From NCBI GenBank assembly GCA_963693285.1, contig OY848918.1:18542047-18606046 (forward strand): 64,000 nucleotides of DNA, written 5' to 3'. The notes below the pieces were generated by a model. That model made no database searches. It saw only the letters and a list, made by a program, of their open reading frames with translations, and was not told the DNA's origin. Shown one piece after another: positions 24,561-34,779 of the stretch. A program made the translations under genes and the position numbers. The stretch comes from Xestospongia muta (taxonomy: Eukaryota > Porifera > Demospongiae > Haplosclerida > Petrosiidae). Position 1 is the first letter of the stretch; each line of letters begins with the position of its first letter.

Positions 24561-25804
24561 CACTGTCGTATCATCAAAAGGTAGTCTCTTTGTATCTGCT
24601 GTGCAATGTCAATATATTTTCTTGAAAAGTATGAGGCTTCCATGTCAACATATTATGAAATTTTAGAATTAAGATGAGTGTTGGAAGATATCTTACTTAA
24701 GAAAACCTTTGAGGAGAAAGGAGAAGTTGGTCTTGACACATCTTTCCATATACATAATAAAAATAAAATATGTCATCTTTTAATTGTTGTGTAGATCACC
24801 AGTGTTTTTTTCATAACCAGTTAAATTTGTTTTGTCTCAAAATCAGAAAATCTGCAAAATGATGTCCTTGTGTCAGGAAATTTGTTCACTGGGTTCTGAA
24901 GTTGGTATGAGTCAGTATTAAGAGTGTTACTCTGTTGTTGTGTGTATTCGTGACAACTGGAAAGCAGGGAAATGTGTTGAGCATACAGAAGGTACTACGT
25001 GTAGCCATGGTATGTTGTGTTTACTGTAAAGTCATGTACATGTATGTAGACGGTAGTGAATGTGATAATGATTGCAAAGATGATGAAGTATTTTCTGGAG
25101 ATGGATCTGAAGACAAATACGAAGTAGTTATGGGTAAGGACAGTTTTTACTTTATCTGTACTAACTGATTTGTGTAGGAGAAAATATTTAAGGGACAATT
25201 GGAGAGATACATGTACAAGATGGATCAGACAGCTTTGATGCCAATGAATGCTTAAATGGTAAGAGGTGCTTTTACTTGAACAAGACAATGGTGATACATG
25301 CAGTTTTGGGTACAATCATGATTCCACCAAGAGTAAAGAAGCTTGGAAGGCCAAAGGTTAACTGTCATAGGTCTACCAAGGAAATGTCACAATCATGGCA
25401 AGCCTATACCTTTTATGAAGAAAATGCCCACTGAAAAAGTAAAAGTAAGTACTTCATTACACAGCATAGTTATCATTAAACTTCTTAGTTATTTTGAAGT
25501 GGTTTGTTGATGCCAATGTTGTTGATTCTGCAATTAAAGGTTCTCTTATTAATGAAGACAATGCTGAAGTCCGTCCAGAGACAATTTCCTGCTCCTGTTT
25601 AGATGAAAATATATTTACTGTCGAACTTGCTATATCATTACTGATAAGTTGTGAAACTTCATTGCAGTATCTATGATTGTAGTTCATTTATCCTTAGAAA
25701 TGTTTATTGAGTGGATGTGGTTTTACTTTATGAGGCGTGGTTTCGATTGCCAGACGAATTCTTGGAAAATAACGAGTCTGATTATCGGGCCTATAGGCTC
25801 TGCC

Positions 25805-25872
25805 TTTGAAGTTTGGTGTACTTCATGCAAAGGTAAAGTTAAGTTGTTACTAGAGAAATATAAAGAAGTTGA
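25805..25872 (+). mobile_element. Short Ty3/gypsy-like pol fragment (right flank of MULE copy 1)
   Basis: Beyond the MULE end the frame reads KVWCTSCKGKVKLLLEKYKE, the same as the right flank of MULE copy 2, where it continues into a gypsy-like reverse transcriptase (34.07-34.77 kb). It stops abruptly at 25,872, where sequence shared with copy B (58,779 onward) begins. So the MULE-in-gypsy composite ends here. Confidence 0.6.
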
Positions 25873-26305
25873 CAATACTGTTTCTCATGGAATCAGTTGA
25901 TACTGTACAGAATCCAGCAACCGTCGTTATCCTCAACAAGTTCATAATCATCATGAATACTGTTTTCTCATAGAATCAATTGATGCCTATGATACCGTAG
26001 AGAACTCCATGCTCAAGAAGTGTATAATCATCCACAACGATTCTTATTAATGTTGCAATGTATTCTAGTTATGTATTGGTTAAAGTGGAAGGTATGTCAC
26101 ATATATGTTGTGTGTGGTTTTGTTTTCCACATGCTCAATAATTTAGAATACTTTTGATTTTATGTCTTGTGTAATCAGTATATAAAGTTATATGAGGTGA
26201 CAAAACCACAAATAAGTACACAATTACATGAATTAATAACGACATTACATACAAAATACAGTCATGTATAATAATGACAACATGTTTAATAATAAAGACA
26301 CTTAC
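25873..26305. other. Gene A intron part shared with copy B
   Basis: It matches 58,779-59,222 in direct orientation ('ggaatcagttgatactgtac', 'ttgttttccacatgctcaat' and others in both). No gene seen. The match continues through the ankyrin exon that follows. Confidence 0.65.
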
Positions 26306-26404
26306 TTTGTTTTTGGCATCCAGTGATGCACTAGATTTTATTAGCACATCAACTACATCATTGTGGCCACTGTAAACAGCCCAATGAAGGGAAGTATCAT
26401 TGTC
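26306..26404 (-). CDS. Gene A ankyrin exon 4
   Basis: A 99-base, phase-0 exon with acceptor TTATGTAG and donor AAA|GTAAGT. It reads DNDTSLHWAVYSGHNDVVDV, then LIKSSASLDAKNK: one ankyrin repeat. Ser replaces the usual Pro before LH, and SSAS replaces the usual GA(D/S) turn, which are mild departures from consensus. The counterpart in copy B is at 59,224-59,322. Confidence 0.75.
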
Positions 26405-26406
26405 CT

Positions 26407-27060
26407 ACATAAAGTAGATGTCAGTATTTATGATCAATTTACTTTATAATATATAGCTACAACTAATGGTACATTCTAAAGGGTAGATAAAATAAATTCA
26501 ATGTTTTTAAACTAATGTGTATAGAGAGGTTGATAATTTATGTGATGTCAGCAGTAGTATTGATGATAACTAGCTATGATGTGTTTGGAAATTAAAATGT
26601 TTGTCATAATATGTCACATATCTTTTACCTATAGATTTACAATACAATCTCATAATACAATAACTGACAGTAAGTGAGTTGCTAAGTACGTGCTCCATAA
26701 AATTTATATTATTAACAAGTTATAACTAGTATAATACAATAGCTGTATAATAGCTAAATATAATAGGAATTAAGTATACACAATATCAGGTGTTAAATGA
26801 AAAGGAAGACTAATTATTATCAATATATATCAGGTAACCTACACTATCTAATAATAATTATTGACATCATTTCATTACATTCATTACATTCATTCAAAAA
26901 CGCTTACGGCAAATTTCCGCTTATTTAGAGTCAGTTGTCATTTCCCTACCATCATACAGTATGTTATTTCGTAGGTGGACAAACCGCTCTTTTCGAAGCG
27001 TGTTTGGTTGCGTATACAGAAATACGCGGAAATCAGTCACATAATATACGGGGCTCTCCT
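26407..27060. other. Intron sequence and 5' part of Tigger-like relic
   Basis: To about 26,880 this is AT-rich intron sequence, part of it shared with copy B. From about 26,890 to 27,110 base composition changes: CpG-containing strings (acgcttacgg, ttcgaagcgtg, tacgcggaaatc) appear, marking foreign DNA that leads into the Tigger-like coding relic. No other gene seen. Confidence 0.5.
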
Positions 27061-27115
27061 GAAGGCCATGTGCGTCTCTTCTAGTTAGCTAGGTTTCTTG
27101 TTTCGTTGCTGAAAC

Positions 27116-27650
27116 ATGAGTCAGCCAAAGCGTGACCGAGGGGTTTACAAATCACTGACAATCAAGCAAAAGCTAGAAATCATCAATGCTGTTGAGAAGG
27201 CTCCTCCCACTAAAAAGAAGAAAGAAATCGCAGCGAAGTTTGACATCCCTCCGAGTACGTTGTCTACCACTGCGTTGTCCAATCACTTCTTTGGACTTAT
27301 GTTATGTAAACAATCATTTCTCTTTAATGGAATAGTGTTAAAATTTAACTCTGAATTTGAATTAACTGGACAACTGATAATTCAAAAACCCTTCTATTTC
27401 AAAGGGATCGCACTCTCCCCTCAGCAATGAATTATGTGGGTTACACTGTAGTAAGCACCAACTTATGAATAATTAATTACATGAAATTCCATATGCATGG
27501 TGTAGAAGTGGAAACTCTCAAAGCTCTTAGAACTCACCCGGAGTGTAATGTATCTGCTATAGCAAAGAAGTATGGTGTAGACAGAAAGCATATTAGAGAA
27601 TGGGATAAGCAGTTTGACAAGCTTCTTGACTCACAATAACGATACACTGT
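27116..27650 (+). pseudogene. Tigger/pogo transposase N-terminal relic
   Basis: The ATG frame at 27,116 encodes KRDRGVYKSLTIKQKLEIIN, then KKKEIAAKFDIPPSTLST, the CENP-B-type helix-turn-helix that opens Tigger/pogo transposases. After about 55 residues the frame turns into unrelated sequence and stops at 27,430. At 27,481-27,640 a second frame reads VEVETLKALRTHPECNVSAI, then AKKYGVDRKHIREWDKQFDKL, a second helix-turn-helix of the Brinker/pogo kind. No DDE catalytic domain follows. A 3' flank with 'gggtgcttgcat' repeated twice and ending 'gggaactacggta' near 27,950 may be the remains of a terminal repeat. Confidence 0.65.
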
Positions 27651-28137
27651 ACAGTCAATGACAAAAGAAGATCCTCCATTGAGCAAGGAGGTTTAGAAAT
27701 GCCTTGTGAGCTGACATTTTCAATTCCAAACAGAACAAAAGACAACAAAACTGAAATATCTAAACTTACAAAATTGCTAGCCTAACATTTGTCTTTGCTC
27801 AACACGTGATAATAACGACAATAACCACAAATCTAAGAGGGTGGGATGGGGGTGGGTGCTTGCATGGAAAATTGACATTTTCATTTAAGGACATTAATAG
27901 AGGGATGGGTGCTTGCATAGAGGTGAGCGCTTGCTCAGGGAACTACGGTATTATGTAACAGACAAACACAAACATTGAAGTATGAAGACTTGACAACTAA
28001 ACATATTATAACCACTAAACATATTATAAACTAAAACAAGTAACTTGTTTTATAAGATCCTCATAACTTAACTTTGTACTAAATTATAATCATAACATGA
28101 GGTACTAACAAGTTTAAATTACAATATTAAACACTAA
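27651..28137. other. Sequence between Tigger relic and ankyrin exon 3
   Basis: It contains a G-rich direct repeat ('gatgggggtgggtgcttgca' and 'gggatgggtgcttgcataga') at about 27,840-27,930, then AT-rich intron sequence. No gene seen. Confidence 0.4.
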
Positions 28138-28138
28138 C

Positions 28139-28228
28139 CTTATCTAGTGCATGTATATTGGATTTATTTTTAATTAGCATTTCTGCTATTTCAGCATTAG
28201 ATGCCCAGTGTAATGCTGTTTGACCAAG
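28139..28228 (-). CDS. Gene A ankyrin exon 3 (short repeat)
   Basis: A 90-base, phase-0 exon with acceptor TTTTCAG and donor AAG|GTTAGT. It reads LGQTALHWASNAEIAEMLIK, then NKSNIHALDK. It is one ankyrin repeat lacking three residues in the turn between the helices (HWASNAEIAEM against HWAAYDGNSETAH), so the exon is 30 codons and not 33. The frame is kept. The acceptor with its long T run is a good match to consensus. Confidence 0.7.
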
Positions 28229-28230
28229 CT

Positions 28231-28640
28231 GAAAAAAAAGAAATATAAAGTTAATACTAGATAACTAACAGTATACTATACATTGTACATAAACAAGTAC
28301 TATCATTACATGTGGTCAATATCAGTGGAGGTTCATGTTGTTTATTATCTCTCTTATGACTATTATTAGTAGCTCATATCATGTCATATCAATGTAGTAC
28401 ATTCAACAAACACTATATTATCAGCAACAAAACTAACATGTTTAGGAAAGACTACTAATACGTGTGTAAATATATGGTAAAAGCAAGTCTGAATAAATGA
28501 TGAAACCTCATACAATAATAAAAGGTTGTTATTAACTATATATGAGTTACAAATGTCATAATATAACATATTACTACAAGTATACTATGTACAAGTATGT
28601 CATGTGTTCTTTCTTAAAACAATCTCTTTATGAAAGTACT
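28231..28640. other. Gene A intron part
   Basis: AT-rich intron sequence, no gene recognised, before the minus-strand gypsy relic. Confidence 0.45.
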
Positions 28641-29720
28641 GAAAGAAGATATTATTTCAAATGTTATTGGAAAGGTAAATCAAGTCGTCATGTGAACATC
28701 TAGCCACTAGAGTAGGCATCTATTACAATCAGAAACATTCTTCACAATAAAAGGACCTGCATAATCAATATGGATGCAGGAACAGGGCTGTTAAGGCTTC
28801 TCCCAAATGTCTAGAGGTACAATGGGAGGATAGACTATCCTCCCAATGTACCTCTCATATAAACTATCCTGGCTAGTTCATATGAAACTGACAAACTTGA
28901 CAATGTTTAATCTTTACTCAAATCTGAGTCCATACCTAGCAACAAAACACATTTGCAAGCTTAATTTTGGACATACCAGGTAGTGTATGTTCTAACTCAT
29001 TAAAGAGGGAATTATAAATATATGTAACTCATTCAAGAGGGAATTATGAGTTTTACGAGAGATAATCATATGAAATATACAAGCTTAACTTTGGACATAA
29101 TAGGGTATGTACAATGTAACTCATTAATTAGGGAATTTCAAAACTAATTCATCAAGAAATTATGAGCTTTTGGAGAGACAATAATGTGAAATTTCAGAGG
29201 AAATAGCCATTTTTTAAGAATATATAGTGGTACTGGGTCTTTGTGTATACCTGATAGAGGCAAACCATGAGAAACAGAATAGGTTATGGTTTAATATGAC
29301 CAGGGGTGACAGGAAAGGTTTCAAATTGATTGAATAATAATATTGTGAACATGGTAAAGTTACAGTGGACAGACAACTTAATGCATCAACAATACATCAT
29401 TGATGACATACAGAGGTCATATTGGGAACTGGTTTTGTTTCATTTAACAGAAGAATGAGGCTTTTTTGATCAGTCAACAATGTGATTGGTCAGTCATAGA
29501 GATATTGATGGATTCATTTAGCTCCAAAGACAATCCATGCACTTTGTATAACCGAGAATATTTTTTTCAGTTAGAGCTAGGGTGTAAGATGTGAAATCAA
29601 TCGGCTGTTCTGAACCATCATCAGAGACGTGACAGACAATTGCCCCAAGACCATGGGAAGGAGCATAACATGAGAGAACAATTCTGGATCAATAACAACT
29701 ATAGAGGCAGTGAGTAATTC
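28640..29720 (-). mobile_element. Ty3/gypsy-like retrotransposon relic, RNase H and integrase parts
   Basis: On the minus strand, reading down: about 29,660-29,510 gives CHVSDDGSEQPIDFTSYTLA with LTEKN following, typical of the RNase H region. About 28,935-28,885 gives KHCQVCQFHMN, the second half of the integrase zinc finger, and about 28,850-28,745 gives a WEKP segment and IHIDYAGPFIV, the start of the integrase core. Stops and frameshifts interrupt all of these. Between the two parts, about 28,960-29,200 holds a partial tandem repeat ('caagctta.ttttggacata' and 'aactcatta' recur about 120 bases apart). The rest of the integrase is missing. This is an old, inactive copy lying in the same orientation as gene A. 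Confidence 0.6.
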
Positions 29721-29927
29721 TTTAGCTTAATGAAATGATTAACCTCCTGAGATGCCTACTGTTTTGGATGACTTTTCTGTAACAGAAGACAAAGGATTCA
29801 GTTTGGACGATAAACTTAGAAGAAACTTGTGTAAAAATAGAGGTGTCTTATAAGGATTTCGGTTCCTTGGGGTGGGACCCTCCATAATTGCTCACACTTT
29901 TTCTGGGGTAAGGTGGAGCCCTTTTTT

Positions 29928-30105
29928 ATAAATCATTATATTAAAAGTTTCTACTTGAGAAGATATTTAAATGCAAAATTTACTTTTAAGCTCTTCGTCT
30001 TGTAATTTGTAAATTCGAAATATTCGTTAAATTAGAATAACGGTAAAAATAGACTAACCCTGCAATATTATATTAAAATTCCAGTAGGTGGACCAGATTG
30101 TGCGT
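29928..30105 (+). repeat. Short dispersed repeat, copy 1 (pair at 61.62-61.80 kb)
   Basis: About 175 bases nearly the same as 61,622-61,797: 'ttaaaagtttctacttgag', 'gtaaattcgaaatattcgtt', 'aaattccagtaggtggac'. In both places it lies just upstream of a MULE copy, so it is probably part of the older sequence into which the composite was inserted or with which it moved. Confidence 0.7.
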
Positions 30106-30109
30106 CTTA

Positions 30110-30377
30110 ACTACGAAAAATTGTGTAATCCGTATTAAGAACAAGTAACAGCTATCACATTGGTAACAAGGATGTCTACAATGCCAATATTTAGTCATCT
30201 TGACGGCTTTAATACAAGGGAAGAGTAACTCTCTAGCTGTAAGGAGAAAGGAGCACTGATTTTTCAAACTAATGTTGTAGCTGAGTACAAAAAACTCCCT
30301 GTATTTATAAGCATAGTTAGTTCATAGACTTTGCTCTCTTTTGGAACGTGTTGGTGCTTACTAAATTTAATGACTGG
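30110..30377. other. Left flank of MULE copy 2
   Basis: No gene recognised. The last 25 bases or so (through TTTAAAGTT) read in the same frame as the gypsy-like pol sequence on the other side of the MULE. Confidence 0.4.
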
Positions 30378-30465
30378 TTTAAAGTTAGCAGTGCTATAGG
30401 TCAGGTAACTGGGCCAATTATTTTGCAACCACGCCTCAAAATGCAAAACCACACCCAATTCAGTC

Positions 30466-30729
30466 ATGGTCACTTGTGAAGGAACGTTTTTTGCTGGTGG
30501 TGAAACGTTTGCATCTTATACCGAGCTGGAAAAGAAAATAAAGAAGTACGAAGTGAACAAATTTGTTCAGCTAGTACACAGAGATTCAAGAACTCTTGAA
30601 GCTGCAATAAAAAGAGTGTCAAAAAGAGTAGAAGGGGCAAACGAGGACCTATGTGCTATCATAGCATCAATCTCTTGTGTTCATTTGGTGGTAAAGACTG
30701 CAAAAACAAGGGAATGGTTTGAGATCTAA
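30466..30729 (+). pseudogene. MULE copy 2: FAR1-like domain
   Basis: The frame reads GETFASYTELEKKIKKYEVN, then VHRDSRTLEAAIKRVSKR, then VEGANEDL. This is the FAR1/ZSWIM N-terminal domain, comparable over its first 60 residues to copy 1. It ends at TAA inside 'gagatctaac', which both copies share, so the stop may lie in sequence normally read in another frame. A donor-like GA|GTAAGT follows at about 30,763 in both copies and suggests an exon boundary there. Confidence 0.6.
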
Positions 30730-31253
30730 CAAAACATGAGTGTAGGGGAAGTTCAAGACATTGAGTAAGTCTTGTTATCTTCCTCTATTTAGTACCATAA
30801 AGCAGCAATGTACAGCTGCAATTAGGTTTTCTTTACTGATGACAAAGGGTTTTTCAAAGTGACTTCTGTAAATCAAGATCATAACCATCCTGTAACCAAA
30901 GTAATCCTATTTACCATCAGATGTTATCCATGATGTATGTATCATTTTGAATAGATTATTTATGACCATTTACTATGGGAAAGGAGATTGAATGAAGATG
31001 AAAGAGGAGAAACCAGTAAACTCTTAAAAATGAAAGTCAATAAAATCTACTTCAGTAACATATGTCTGATATGACTGGAAAGGTGGTGACTTTGAAAGCC
31101 GTCACTAATGTCCAAACCAAAGTGCACAATTCTCTGACAGAAACAATTTAGAAGCGTCAGTACAACGTTTGAGACATATAGATGGTATACATTTCAATGA
31201 TTAAAGATGTTAATGTACATCCATGACTATTTTTACTAGGGTCTACTGTTGAA

Positions 31254-31667
31254 GTGTACACAAATGATGAGAAAGAATTCACTGGGCTATTTTTTCAGGA
31301 CAACATTATGAAGGTCACATATGCTCCATGTACTGAACTCATAATGGTTGATGGTACATATAAGTTGAATGAACTTCAGATGCCACTTTATTTGATTCTT
31401 ATTGTGGATGATAATGGCAAAAGTGAGATAGTAGGACTTTATCTTACATCACTGGAAACAAGAGAAGCTATTTCTGAGATGGTAAGATGGTTCAAAATCC
31501 ACAATTCTCCTTGGAAAAGTACAAGAGTAATCTTGACTGACAGAAATTTTGTTGAAAAAGTAGAACCACTACTTTGCTTTTTTCACACATTACAAAGCTT
31601 CAGACGAGAAATTACCTTTGAAAAGATGGGTTTATGTTCTTGTAAGCTTAGCCATGTTCTTGAATAA
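31254..31667 (+). pseudogene. MULE copy 2: DDE transposase core
   Basis: An open frame of 137 codons with ELIMVDGTYKLNELQMPLYL (first catalytic Asp), VDDNGKSEIVGLYLTSLETR, then VILTDRNFVEKVEPLL (second Asp) and CFFHTLQSFRREITFEK. This is the MULE domain of ZSWIM1/3-like proteins, which cut and join DNA at the element ends in the nucleus. The spacer between TDRNFVE and the FHTL block looks shorter than usual, so a few residues may have been deleted. The third acidic residue would lie beyond the stop. A further frame at 31,921-32,127 (HARSLATESPEEQYAQLVTQ) continues the protein. Probably inactive. Confidence 0.75.
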
Positions 31668-33360
31668 TGTCAAAAGCTAGCTTATTAAAAGTCAGAGGCA
31701 GATTACAATTAAAACTACCAAGGATTGTTACAGTGTGGACACAAGTCTGTTGTTACTTATTGTAATCCAATTCAACAACAATGGTGCAGTGCTTCTAGGG
31801 AGCAAATTTCACATTAGGTGAGAGAACTATAAATAGACTGGAATGTATTAACTTTAAAGTTAAGAGTATTCGTTCATGCTATGCTGAACTCTCAATGTTC
31901 TTTGATCAATTTTTTCTCCTTTGTCTTGTCTGCACAACGAAAGACATTCTGTTCCACTGTTGGCCTTTGTACAGAAGCATGCAAGGTCTCTAGCTACTGA
32001 GTCACCTGAAGAACAGTATGCACAGCTGGTGACACAATACACTCTATGCTTTATTAAGAATCAATTGTCGCTTCGAACGAAGGTGGAACGTCTTGATGAT
32101 TTACATGGAGACACTGTTGTATCATAATAAGGTAGTCTCTCTGTATCTGCTGTGCAATGTCAATGTATGTTCTGGAAAGGTATGAGGCTTCCATGTCGAC
32201 ATATTATGAAATTTTGAGAATTAAAGGATTTGTCACTATTCTGTCAGGAAAGTATAGATGAGCGTTGAAAGATATCTTAGTTAAGAAAACCTTTGAAGAG
32301 AAAGGAGAACTTGGTCTTGACACATATTTCCAGGTACATAATAAAAATAAATCATCTCATCTTTTAATTGTTGTATAGAACAGCAATGTTTCTTCAAAAC
32401 CAGTTAGATCTGTTTTGTCTCAGCATCAAAAATTCTGCAAAATGATGTCCTTGTGTCAGGAAATTTGTTCACTGGTGAAATATCGTCATCTCTTATGTCA
32501 TATATCATAACACTCTCATATATTGTTTCCTATGAATATTGTTATTGCTAGTCTATTTAATAAACCACTTGGGCAGGACTTATCAGTCCGTCCAAGCAAA
32601 CCTAGTCAATCAAACTCATAGTATATTGTTTATATACTATACTGGGTTCTGAAGTTGGTATGAGTCAGTATGAAGAGCGTTACTCTGTTGTGGTGTGTAT
32701 TCATGACAACTGGAAAGCAGGGCAATGTCTTGAGCACACAGAAGGTACTATGTGTAGCCATGGTATTTTGTGTTGACTGTAAAGTCATGTACATGTATGT
32801 AAATGGTAGTGAATGTGATCATGATTAAAGATGACGAAGTAATTTCTGCAGGTGGATCGGAAGACAAACAGGAAGTAGTTATGGATAAGGACAGTTTATA
32901 ATTTTATCTGTACTAACTGATGTGCGTAGGAGAAAACAATGAAGAGACAATTGGAGAGATACATGTACAAGATGGATCAAGCAGCTTTGATGCTAATGAA
33001 TGCTTAAATGGTAAGAGGTGCTTTTACTTAAGCAAGACAATGGTAACACATAAAGTTTGTCTACAATCAAAATTCCACCAAGACTGAAGAAGTGTGAAAG
33101 GCCAAGGAGTTAGTTAACTGTCATAGGTCTACCAAGGAAATGTCAGAATCATGGCAAGCTCATACCTTTTATGAAGAAAATGCCCATTGAAAAAGAAAAA
33201 GTAAGTACTTTATTACACGGCATACTTATCATTAAACTTCTTAGTTATTTTGAAGTGGTTTGTTGATGTCAATGTTGTTGATTCTGCAATATTAAAGGTT
33301 CTCTTATTAATGAAGACAATGTTGAGGTCTGTCCAGAGACAATTTCCTGCTCCTGTTTAG

Positions 33361-33612
33361 ATGAAAATGTATGCATTGAAAGCTGTAGGAAATATTTTTC
33401 TCCTGATGCATGGGTCAGTATTAAGGCTGTTGTCGAGGTAGGCAAGAGTCATCCTATTTGGTACTGTGGTCAGTGCAGGAATCTAATTGATGATGATATG
33501 GAAGATTCCAAAGTTTGTGACTCATGCTTGAAATGGTTTCATTTTCATTGCATTAGTTTGAAAAGTCCTCCCAAATCAAAGCTATGGTACTGTCGAACTT
33601 GTTATATCATTA
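33361..33612 (+). pseudogene. MULE copy 2: PHD finger segment
   Basis: One open frame reads WYCGQCRNLIDDD, then CDSCLKWFHFHCI, then SPPKSKLWYCRTCY. The spacing of Cys and His (C..C, C..C, then H....C and C..C) is a PHD-type zinc finger, a fold that usually reads histone tails. It precedes the terminal inverted repeat, so it would be the C-terminus of the transposon protein. Copy 1 has lost this segment through a deletion joining 'gatgaaaat' directly to 'tactgtcgaac' near 25,610. A PHD finger on a transposase could direct insertion to particular chromatin; that is inference. Confidence 0.7.
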
Positions 33613-34116
33613 CTGATAAGTTGTGAAACTTCATTGCAGTATCTATGCTCGCAGTTCATCTATCATTAGGAATTTTTATTGAGTGGGTGTGGTTTTACTT
33701 TTGGAGGCGTGGTTTCGATTGCCAGACCAATTGTTGGAAAGTAATGAGTCTGATTACCAAACCTATAGGTACTGCCTTTAAAGTTTGGTGTACTTCAAGC
33801 AATGGTAAAGTTAAGTTGTTACTAGAGAAATATAAAGTTTGAAAAGTCCTCCCAAATCAAAGCTATGGTACTGTCGAACTTGTTATATCATTACTGATAA
33901 GTTGTGAAACTTCATTGCAGTATCTATGCTCGCAGTTCATCTATCATTAGGAATTTTTATTGAGTGGGTGTGGTTTTACTTTTGGAGGCGTGGTTTCGAT
34001 TGCCAGACCAATTGTTGGAAAGTAACGAGTCTGATTACCGAACCTATAGGTACTGCCTTTAAAGTTTGGTGTACTTCAAGCAATGGTAAAGTTAAGTTGT
34101 TACTAGAGAAATATAA
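33555..34116 (+). repeat. Fresh tandem duplication, 2 x 281 bases
   Basis: 33,555-33,835 and 33,836-34,116 are the same except at two positions: TAATGAG against TAACGAG and ACCAAAC against ACCGAAC, both transitions at CpG. The unit contains the end of the PHD finger, the right terminal inverted repeat of the MULE, the target-site copy and the start of the gypsy pol flank. Confidence 0.95.
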
Positions 34117-34770
34117 AGAAGTGTTCGCAAAGAAGTTGGGGACAATGACTCAACATGTGGATAAACTGTACTTTAAGAGAAATCGCAAACACAATTGTTG
34201 GAGACCTCACACTGTAACTTTCTCTCTTGAACTGTCCTTTAAGCTGAGCTAGGCAATTTGCTGTCATTGGGCAAAATGCAGCCTGTAAATTACAGTGAGT
34301 GCAAAGCCCTTATTGTAAGTGTTCTGTTGTAATAAGATGGAAAAGTACCCCTTTGTTGTGGTTATAAAACAATGATCAATCCAGTACTCCATGTGGACCT
34401 ATATCCATTACCAAAAATCAATGACCTTTATACATAATTATCTGGGGAAGTAAATTCTCTGTTTTTGACCTCTCCTTGGCTTATCAGCAACTATTCTGTG
34501 AGGAACAGCCCCAGTCTTAGTTACTATTAATACCATCAGAGCCTGTATTGATTTTCCACTAGCCATTTACAATGGACATCATCCCTGAAGGAGTACCACA
34601 ACCAATTTGTTACATCAGTGATATCTGCATTGCTGGTGCTAATAACAAAGAACGTCTCCATATTCTCAAGGAAGTATTGATATGCCTAAAACACCATGGT
34701 ATAGCAATGAAACAGACAAATTGTCAGTTTTGTGTGAAAGTGTTGTGTACTTAAGTGATGTGATTAATGT
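34067..34770 (+). mobile_element. Ty3/gypsy-like reverse transcriptase relic
   Basis: Beyond the MULE the frame reads KVKLLLEKYKEVFAKKLGTM and continues into a region typical of the start of gypsy-type reverse transcriptase (CWRPHTVTFSLEL). Further on, in shifted frames, are YPLPKIND (about 34,400), FSVFDLSLAYQQLF (about 34,470), and CYISDICIAGANNKERLHIL (34,605 on), the last holding a variant of the catalytic Y-x-D-D box with Ser before Asp. Several stops and frameshifts interrupt it. Only part of pol remains; LTRs were not identified. It is oriented opposite to the other gypsy relic at 28.6-29.7 kb. Confidence 0.7.
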
Positions 34771-34779
34771 ATGAGGTTG

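Larger units (their letters stand above)
21755..25804 (+). mobile_element. MULE transposon (ZSWIM type), copy 1, disrupted
   Basis: The left end starts GGCAGTACCTATAGG at 21,755 and the right end reads CCTATAGG.TCTGCC inverted, ending at 25,804. The terminal inverted repeats run for about 100 bases inward (shared parts GTTACTTT, ATTGGTC, ACGCCTC). The flanks are TTTAAAGTT (left) and TTTGAAGTT (right), which fits a 9-base target duplication, the usual size for Mutator-like elements. Inside are a FAR1-like N-terminal frame (21,857-22,111), a nested 1.65-kb DNA transposon, a damaged transposase core (from about 24,280) and C-terminal fragments. Compared with copy 2 it lacks about 600 bases of the transposase core and about 220 bases of the PHD finger region. 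It cannot encode a working transposase. Confidence 0.8.
30387..33776 (+). mobile_element. MULE transposon (ZSWIM type), copy 2, best preserved
   Basis: The left end begins at 30,387 (AGCAGTGCTATAGG, related to GGCAGTACCTATAGG) and the right end at 33,776 (CCTATAGGTACTGCC). TTTAAAGTT flanks on both sides exactly (30,378-30,386 and 33,777-33,785), a 9-base target duplication as expected for Mutator-like elements. Coding parts in order: FAR1-like domain (30,466-30,729), DDE transposase core (31,254-31,667 and a fragment to 32,127), acidic C-terminal pieces (about 32,760-33,000) and a PHD finger (33,361-33,612). Stops separate the parts; some may be introns, others are damage. The right end and neighbouring pol sequence are tandemly duplicated (281 bases). 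Confidence 0.85.
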
